From positions 1 through 28,941 of the forward strand of contig NZ_JAJBUX010000030.1 of the NCBI RefSeq assembly GCF_020860125.1: a stretch of DNA of 28,941 bases, read 5' to 3'. This stretch comes from Cloacibacillus sp. (GTDB lineage Bacteria > Synergistota > Synergistia > Synergistales > Synergistaceae). The position numbers and the translations under genes were made by a program. Positions 24,302-28,941 of this stretch are shown here, one piece after another (position 1 is the first letter of the stretch; each line of letters starts with the position of its first letter). Below the pieces are notes generated by a model. It saw only the letters and a program-made list of their open reading frames with translations. It was not told the origin of the DNA and did not search any database.

Positions 24302-24330
24302 ATTATATAGACTTATGCCATAACAGACAA
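24302..24330 (-). promoter_or_regulatory. Promoter of the HxlR gene
   Basis: Minus-strand -35 TTGTCT at 24330-24325, 17-bp spacer, perfect -10 TATAAT at 24307-24302. It occupies the centre of the 120-base divergent space, so a regulator bound here could also affect the flavoprotein gene on the other strand, for which no strong promoter is obvious. Confidence 0.75.
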
Positions 24331-24361
24331 AGTAAAAATAATCTTATGGGAGGAATCGATT

Positions 24362-24925
24362 ATGGGAGAGAAAAAAATACTGACGATGCTTCTGGGCAGC
24401 CCGAGAAAAGGCGGCAACTCCGAGACGCTGGCCGACGCCCTCGCCGCGGGCGCGGCGGAAAAGGGTTATGAGGTGAGAAAGGTCCGTCTGGCCGGAATGA
24501 CCCTCAAGGGCTGCATCGACTGCCGCCGCTGCTGGAGCGCGGGGACGCCCTGCATTCAGCGCGACGACATGGATAAAGTCTACGCGGATATCGAGGCGGC
24601 GGATGTCGTCGCCCTCGTCTCGCCGCTCTACTTCTTCACCTGGCCGGCGCAGATCAAGCCGGTATTCGACCGGCTGCTGCCCTTCTACGCCAAAGAGGCC
24701 CCGCGCGGACTCAAAGGCAAAAAGACGCTCCTCCTCTCAGTAGCGGGAGACAACGAGGCGGAAGTTTTCGACGGACTGCGGGCAACCTACCGCCTTACGG
24801 CCAATTACCTCGGCTGGGAAAACGCCGGCGAGGTCTGCGCGCACGGAATCTATACGCGCGGTGAGATGGAAGAGAAGGGAGCCGCCTGGCTCGAAGCGGC
24901 GAAGGAACTTGGCAGAGGGCTCTAA
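24362..24925 (+). CDS. Flavodoxin-fold iron-sulfur flavoprotein / NAD(P)H-dependent oxidoreductase
   Basis: A 187-residue flavodoxin-fold protein. GSPRKGGNSETLADAL at residues 12-27 is the FMN-phosphate loop, and VSPLYFFTWPAQIKPVFDRL is the second flavin loop. Between them GCIDCRRCWSAGTPC supplies the compact CX2CX2CX6C pattern, as used by iron-sulfur flavoproteins (Isf) for a 4Fe-4S cluster. It likely moves electrons to a quinone, O2/H2O2 or other acceptor in an anaerobe. GGGAGG precedes the ATG by about 6 bases. Its divergent HxlR neighbour with a sensor-type Cys suggests induction by electrophile or redox stress. Followed by its own terminator. Confidence 0.87.
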   Translation: MGEKKILTMLLGSPRKGGNSETLADALAAGAAEKGYEVRKVRLAGMTLKGCIDCRRCWSAGTPCIQRDDMDKVYADIEAADVVALVSPLYFFTWPAQIKPVFDRLLPFYAKEAPRGLKGKKTLLLSVAGDNEAEVFDGLRATYRLTANYLGWENAGEVCAHGIYTRGEMEEKGAAWLEAAKELGRGL

Positions 24926-24951
24926 AGACACATATAAGAAAAACGAAACAT

Positions 24952-24985
24952 GCCCCGCTTCACAGTGAAGCCGGGGCCTGTTTTT
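24952..24985 (+). terminator. Intrinsic terminator after the flavoprotein gene
   Basis: Long stem GCCCCGCTTCAC / GTGAAG-C-CGGGGC with one bulged C and a single-base apex, so a few apical pairs must open. It is followed by CTGTTTTTATC. It separates the gene from the convergent adenosine-kinase-family gene. Confidence 0.85.
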
Positions 24986-25023
24986 ATCTTTAACGGTGGC
25001 GCGTACGCCGCGCGGGACGGCGC

Positions 25024-25521
25024 TTACCTCTTATATCCGATGATATCCCTCAGCAGCATCCTGCGCCATTCCTGGCCCTTCTCGTCCTCAACGCCCTTCG
25101 TCGTAAAGCCGTCGATCACGCCCAGCACGCCGCGCCCCTGCCCGCTCTCGGCGACCAGCAGCTGCAGCGGATTCGCCGTCGCGGCAAAGATGCGGCAGAC
25201 CTCCTGCGTATCCTTTATCCTGTTCAGCACATTGATGGGATAGCCCTTGCGCATCACGATAATAAAAACATGGCCCGCGTTTATCCTCTTCGCGTTCTCC
25301 ACCGCGGCCTGCTCCATCTCGGCGTTGTTCCCATCGTGGCGGATGAGGCAGTCTCCAGAGGCCTCGCAGAAGGCAATGCCGAACTCAAAACAGGGAGCGG
25401 CAGTCACCATCGCCTCATAGAGATCCTCCACCGTTTTTATAAAATGGCTCTGCCCCACGATGACGTTCGCATCTTCGGGAATATCCACCTGCACGATACC
25501 TATATTCAGATTCTCAGCCAT
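25024..25521 (-). CDS. Adenosine-specific kinase family protein
   Basis: A 165-residue single-domain protein matching the small adenosine-specific kinase family, known mostly from structures of archaeal and thermophile proteins. Typical stretches are IPEDANVIVGQSHFIKTVED near the N-terminus, FGIAFCEASGDCLIRHDGN, and AGHVFIIVMRKGYPINVLN. ICRIFAATANPLQ-like sequence (here CRIFAATANPLQ) and the GQGRGVLGVIDGF glycine-rich loop follow. I used the ATG at 25521, 7 bases after GGAGGT. No partner genes are adjacent and it is likely monocistronic. The family annotation rests on limited experiments, so the actual reaction is uncertain. Confidence 0.85.
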   Translation of the reverse strand: MAENLNIGIVQVDIPEDANVIVGQSHFIKTVEDLYEAMVTAAPCFEFGIAFCEASGDCLIRHDGNNAEMEQAAVENAKRINAGHVFIIVMRKGYPINVLNRIKDTQEVCRIFAATANPLQLLVAESGQGRGVLGVIDGFTTKGVEDEKGQEWRRMLLRDIIGYKR

Positions 25522-25577
25522 AAAAAACACCTCCGAAAATATTCTTTACCTCCATTAGTATAGCATCTTCCCCACAA

Positions 25578-25612
25578 TAAAAAAGCGGCGGCCCCATCGC
25601 TAAGGCCGCCGC
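25578..25612 (-). terminator. Intrinsic terminator after ompH
   Basis: On the minus strand a perfect 9-bp stem GCGGCGGCC / GGCCGCCGC with a 10-base loop, followed by TTTTTTATT. It lies 20 bases beyond the ompH stop codon. Confidence 0.92.
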
Positions 25613-25631
25613 GGACTGACAGTTCGTTCCG

Positions 25632-26060
25632 TTACTTCTTCTTGAGCTCCGCGATCACCGCGTCCGTGATATCGATACCGCCGTAGAATACCGCTTCCTT
25701 GTCCACGACGACGGTGAGCTTCTTCTGGTTCGCCACAGTCCTGATCGCAAGGTTGATATCCTTGAAGAGCGGCTCCATGAGCTTCTGCTCTTCCTTCGCA
25801 AGCTCCTGGCGCTTCGACTGGTAGATCTGGGCCTTTTTCTTATCGTCTGATTCCTTGTCTATCGCCGTCTGGGCTTCCTTCTGCTTGCTCGCGGTGATGT
25901 CCTTGAGCTGCTTCTGGACCTGCTCAAACTTAGGATGCTGGAGCATGATCTTCTGTGTGCTTATCGTACCGATCACATCAGCTGCAAAGGCCGAACCTGC
26001 CATAAACAGAGCGGCTGTCACAGCTAAAATTGATACTAAAACTGTCTTTCTCGAAACCAT
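25632..26060 (-). CDS. OmpH/Skp-family periplasmic chaperone
   Basis: Skp-like proteins hold unfolded outer-membrane proteins in the periplasm. The 142-residue product has a clean signal peptide: MVSRKTVLVSILAVTAALFM, then AGSAFA-AD with the cut after AFA. It continues with VIGTISTQKIMLQHPKFEQV and a long charged coiled coil (about residues 45-105, rich in K, E and Q) ending in LTVVVDKEAVFYGGIDITDA, the OmpH C-terminal motif. Its presence is direct evidence that the organism has two membranes. Monocistronic, with its own promoter at 26124-26152 and terminator. Confidence 0.92.
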   Translation of the reverse strand: MVSRKTVLVSILAVTAALFMAGSAFAADVIGTISTQKIMLQHPKFEQVQKQLKDITASKQKEAQTAIDKESDDKKKAQIYQSKRQELAKEEQKLMEPLFKDINLAIRTVANQKKLTVVVDKEAVFYGGIDITDAVIAELKKK

Positions 26061-26123
26061 TGAATTTCCTCCTCTTGTTCGCAGGGGTATTTTTCAAATA
26101 ACCTCTGACTGCCTGACCTGAGT

Positions 26124-26152
26124 ATTTTACATTGTTTTTCCCATAAAGTCCA
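26124..26152 (-). promoter_or_regulatory. Promoter of ompH
   Basis: Minus-strand -35 TGGACT at 26152-26147, 17-bp spacer, -10 TAAAAT at 26129-26124 (5 of 6). The leader ends with GAGGAGG seven bases before the ompH ATG. Confidence 0.65.
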
Positions 26153-26283
26153 CGCATAATCTGTGATATCAGGGCAAACACATCATGAACGATATAAATC
26201 GGCGTTTATAAGCTAATAGCAAAGCGCCGGTCTATCTCCCATCCTCCGCCGCCTGACGCGTTTCGGCTCTTTTTCATAAAAAA

Positions 26284-26304
26284 CACGTCAAAATATTTTA
26301 CGTG
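26284..26304. promoter_or_regulatory. Inverted repeat upstream of the repeat-protein gene
   Basis: CACGT-C-AAAAT followed directly by ATTTT-ACGTG: ten matched base pairs with one unpaired C in the left arm and no loop. It ends 24 bases before the -10 box, covering the place of a -35 box, which is otherwise not recognisable. It looks like an operator or activator site. Confidence 0.45.
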
Positions 26305-26328
26305 AGGAATTTTTAGGTATTATTACTG

Positions 26329-26334
26329 TATAAT
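26329..26334 (+). promoter_or_regulatory. -10 box of the phase-variable gene
   Basis: Perfect TATAAT preceded directly by TG, 33 bases before the start codon. No -35 hexamer is seen at normal spacing, which would fit an activated promoter. Confidence 0.55.
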
Positions 26335-26367
26335 AAAATGAATTATTCCGTTAAGGAGGACAAGACA

Positions 26368-28941
26368 ATGTGCGAAACAGACGGCGGCGCGGACGCCAAG
26401 AAACTTAGGTTGCCCCCCCCACAAGACTAATCATAAGTTACAGTTAACGTTTTTTTTACTCTTACTTATCTTCACGGCGTTCGCTACGCTCTCCCTCTCA
26501 TGGGCGGACGACGGCAATCCACCCCCGAATAACGACGACGTCCGTCAGATCGCCACCAGCGGCGACCTCATCAGCTTCCGCGACGCCGTCAACGCTGGCA
26601 GCGCGGACATCAACGCGAAACTCATGAACGACATCGACCTATCGGACAGCGACGGCAGCCCCTCGGAATGGATACCCGTCGGCCAATACACAGATAAGAC
26701 ACCCAACGGCTACGCCGGCAGCTTCGACGGCGGCGGCTTCACCGTGAGCGGCTACATCGTCGCCTCCGCCGACGCGGTGAGCGCGGACAAAGACGGCAGC
26801 CTCGCCGCGGGCTTCTTCGGCCTCGCCGGCCAAAGTGCCAAGATCCGCGGCCTCACCGTCAGCGGCGTCGTCAGCGTTGACATCGGCAACGATGGCATCG
26901 ATATCCACGCGGGCGGTATCGCGGGACGTAACAACGGCGGCACGATATCGGACTGCGTCAGCGGCGGCGAGGTCTCGGCCTCCGGCGGCGGCGGCGACCA
27001 CAACAGCTACGCGGGCGGTATCGCGGGAGACAACGACAGCGGCACGATAACCGGCTGCGCCAACAACGGCGAGGTCTCGATCTCCTACGGCTTCCAAAAC
27101 TACGCGGGCGGTATCGCGGGAGACAACGACAAAGGCACGATTACGGACTGCGCCCACTACGGCGGCGACGTCTCCGCCTCCGGCGGCGAAAACAACTACG
27201 CGGGCGGTATCACGGGAGACAACGACGGCAAGATAATCAACTGCGCCCACTATGACGGTGATGTCTTGACCTCCCGCGATTTCTCATCATACACAAACCA
27301 CGCGGGCGGTATCGCGGGAGTCAACAGCCCAGACGGCACGATAATCAACTGTGCCCACTACGGCGGCGAGGTCTCGGACTCCGGCAGCAGCAACAAAAAC
27401 ATGGGCGGTATCGCGGGAACCAACAGCCCAGACGGCACGATAATCAACTGTGCCCACTACGGCGGCAAGGTCACAGCCTCCGGCAGCGGCAGCAAAAACA
27501 TGGGCGGTATCGCGGGATACAACAACGGCAGGATAACCAACTGCGCCCACTACGGCGATGTCTCGGCGTCAGGCGGCGCCAGGAACCGCGCGGGCGGTAT
27601 CGTGGGATACAACTTTAGCGACGGCACAAACGACAGCACAATAACCAACTGCGCCCACTACGGCGGCAAGGTCACAGCCTCCGGCGGCAGTGGCTACAAC
27701 CGCGCTGGCGGTATCGCGGGATACAACAATAAAGGCACGATAACCAACTGCGCCTACGGCGGCGGCGAGGTCTCGGCCTCCGGCACCGAAGACGCCGCGG
27801 GCGGCATCGCGGGATACAACACCACCACAGATAACCCAAATGGGGTAAACATATCCAACAGCTGCTGGCCCGTCTCCGGCGATTTTGAGGCCGTTGGCTC
27901 CGGCGACAAGGGCACGGACGCCGTCAGCGCCGACGTCGCCTCCCTCGACGCGGCGGAGATGCAAATGGCCGTCACTACCGTCCTGCCCGCGAAGCGGACG
28001 CTCCCCGTGGCGCTTGGCGGCTACGCCCCCGCCCTGGTCTCCTACCCGGGCAAGGCGGACGATATGACGGGCTACCTCTCCGTCAGCGGCGACATCTATG
28101 TCGCCTCGCCGGATATCGCCGGTATCTCCAGAGGCTGGCCCTGCGCCGTCTCCGGCAAAAAAATCGGCGTGACGGCGGTGAGCTTCGACATCGACCTCCG
28201 CGCCACCGATTTCGGCAGCCTCAGGAGCGACCCCAAACCGATCGCCGCAGGCTGCGCCGCCGCCCCCCTCGCCTTCTCCGTCGCCGTCAGCAGCATCAGC
28301 CTCGACAATACGACGCTGGAGCTGACGGTCGGGGAAAAACAAATACTCATCGCCTCTGTTGAGCCGGTTGACGCGAAAGATGAGATCAAATGGAAGAGTA
28401 CGAGCACTGACATCACCGCGGTCGATAATAAGGGTGAAGTGACCGCCGTCAAAAGAGGCAAAGCGACGATCACCGCCTCCGCCAGAGGCGTCACCGCCAG
28501 CTGTGATGTGACCGTCTTCCAGAAAATCGAAAGCCCGGACGTTACGCTCTCGCCGGACGTCTTCATCTACGACGGGAATAAAAAAGAACCGAAGGTAACG
28601 GTCACTGTCAGCGGCGATACCCTCGTCGAAAGCAGCGATTATACCTTAGTCTATGACGACAACACTGAGGTCGGAGAAGCGACGGCGACGGTGACGGGCA
28701 TAAAGAGTAATTACTACTCAGGCACGGTAATCAAGGACTTCACCATCCTCCCCAAGCCCGCCTCTCCCGACGTCACGGATAAGACACGCACTGACGCCGA
28801 CGGCTCCGGCGTCCTCGTCGTCGAGCCGAATACCACGGAGGAGTTCGCCGTCTATGACGCGCTTGGCCGTCTGAGCTTTGACAAGGCCCTGCCGGACAAC
28901 ATCAGCGCCGACGCGAAGGCCGTACAGCCCGGGAGCGCCGA
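26368..28941 (+). CDS. Large secreted GLUG-repeat/Ig-like surface protein, frame broken at a C8 tract (likely phase variable, OFF; partial 3')
   Basis: An ATG at 26368 stands 8 bases after a perfect AAGGAGG. As sequenced, its frame runs into TAA at 26428-26430 after 20 codons. One frame over, a reading frame stays open from the C tract to the window end (over 830 codons). It starts with a basic stretch, then TFFLLLLIFTAFATLSLSWA followed by DD, a complete signal peptide. No ATG, GTG or TTG opens that frame before the signal peptide. Seven or ten C at 26413-26420 would join the two. The mature protein has a polar N-terminus, ten GLUG-like repeats (26908-27870), a Big_2-type Ig domain (about 28290-28520, SSISLDNTTLELTVGEKQ) and further beta-rich modules. 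Probably exported to the cell surface; function unknown, adhesin-like. Confidence 0.82.
26413..26420 (+). repeat. Homopolymeric C8 tract, candidate slipped-strand switch
   Basis: Eight consecutive C, 45 bases after the start codon. Codons TTG CCC CCC CCA lead to a stop; losing one C gives TTG CCC CCC CAC AAG and enters the signal-peptide frame. A T8 run at 26450-26457 lies inside the signal peptide. Confidence 0.85.
26908..27870 (+). repeat. Ten tandem GLUG-like coding repeats
   Basis: Each unit of roughly 30-38 residues has the pattern AGGIAGxNxxGTITNCAHYGGxVSASGG. Unit starts lie near 26909, 27011, 27104, 27200, 27302, 27402, 27500, 27590, 27704 and 27797. Nucleotide identity is highest in the GGCGGTATCGCGGGA core and in the stretch coding for TNCAHYGG. 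Units 5 and 6 share a Ser-Pro-Asp insert and are nearly the same at DNA level. All length differences are multiples of three, so recombination between units would keep the frame. Confidence 0.88.

Larger units (their letters stand above)
26061..26367. other. Intergenic control region between ompH and the phase-variable gene
   Basis: The 307 bases contain the ompH ribosome binding site and promoter on the left, and the inverted repeat, -10 box and AAGGAGG site of the large secreted-protein gene on the right. Bases 26160-26280 show no gene, tRNA or clear repeat. Confidence 0.6.

Noticed and set aside
26368..26430. A genuine 20-residue peptide gene (leader peptide)
   Set aside because: Possible, but the start and ribosome binding site line up exactly with a secreted-protein frame one C away that otherwise lacks any start, so the split-gene explanation is simpler.
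26908..27870. Regularly spaced repeats considered as a CRISPR array
   Set aside because: The repeats are degenerate, in frame and coding, with no exact repeat/spacer structure and no cas genes.
27569..28342. Several long minus-strand frames under the repeat protein, with repeating VVSRDTARV units
   Set aside because: They are the mirror of the GLUG repeats. The plus strand has the signal peptide, GLUG pattern and Ig-like domain, and the minus frames have no start signals.

Overview
The window looks like chromosomal core and accessory DNA of an anaerobic diderm bacterium of moderately high GC. An OmpH/Skp-type periplasmic chaperone argues for an outer membrane. A sensory [FeFe]-hydrogenase-like operon, an iron-sulfur flavoprotein and several peptidase and amino-acid genes fit a peptide- or amino-acid-fermenting anaerobe. 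A member of the Synergistota (Cloacibacillus/Synergistes-like) is my best guess, but this is inference, not proof.

Left part (1-4155, minus strand): larA-like nickel-pincer racemase/epimerase, an M50 site-2-type metalloprotease and surE (cut by the window start) form one run. Before them lie thiN (thiamine pyrophosphokinase) and thiT (thiamine ECF S component). Between 4212 and 4512 sit two divergent TPP riboswitches. They are fired from back-to-back promoters whose -35 boxes are the two arms of one 13-bp palindrome. The rightward riboswitch ends in an intrinsic terminator and controls thiD-thiM-thiE-thiW (4528-7319). The two arms give uptake plus pyrophosphorylation of thiamine on the left and salvage of pyrimidine and thiazole moieties on the right. 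No de novo thiamine genes are present.

Middle part (7442-17678): a minus-strand run uvrD/pcrA-coaE-ygjV-pepT; a strong bidirectional terminator; then a visibly more AT-rich module of a YjiH/YjiG Gate-domain membrane pair, an M20 peptidase and a divergent LysR regulator; then long-form hpf and a class I aminotransferase.

Right-middle part (17760-22340, minus strand): a tight six-gene operon of DRTGG protein, RsbW-like ATPase, [FeFe]-hydrogenase-like iron-sulfur protein, second DRTGG-like protein, PHP phosphoesterase and radA. This is probably a redox or H2 sensing and signalling unit. A sodium:solute symporter follows on the plus strand, then a divergent HxlR regulator/iron-sulfur flavoprotein pair, an adenosine-specific-kinase family protein and ompH.

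Right end (26368-28941): a large secreted repeat protein with ten GLUG-like repeats and a bacterial Ig-like domain runs off the window. Its start codon and excellent ribosome binding site are separated from the signal-peptide frame by a run of eight C. With eight C the ribosome reaches a stop after 20 codons; with seven (or ten) C a complete signal peptide and the whole repeat protein are read. This is the signature of a slipped-strand phase-variable surface protein caught in the OFF state, and is the most interesting candidate here.
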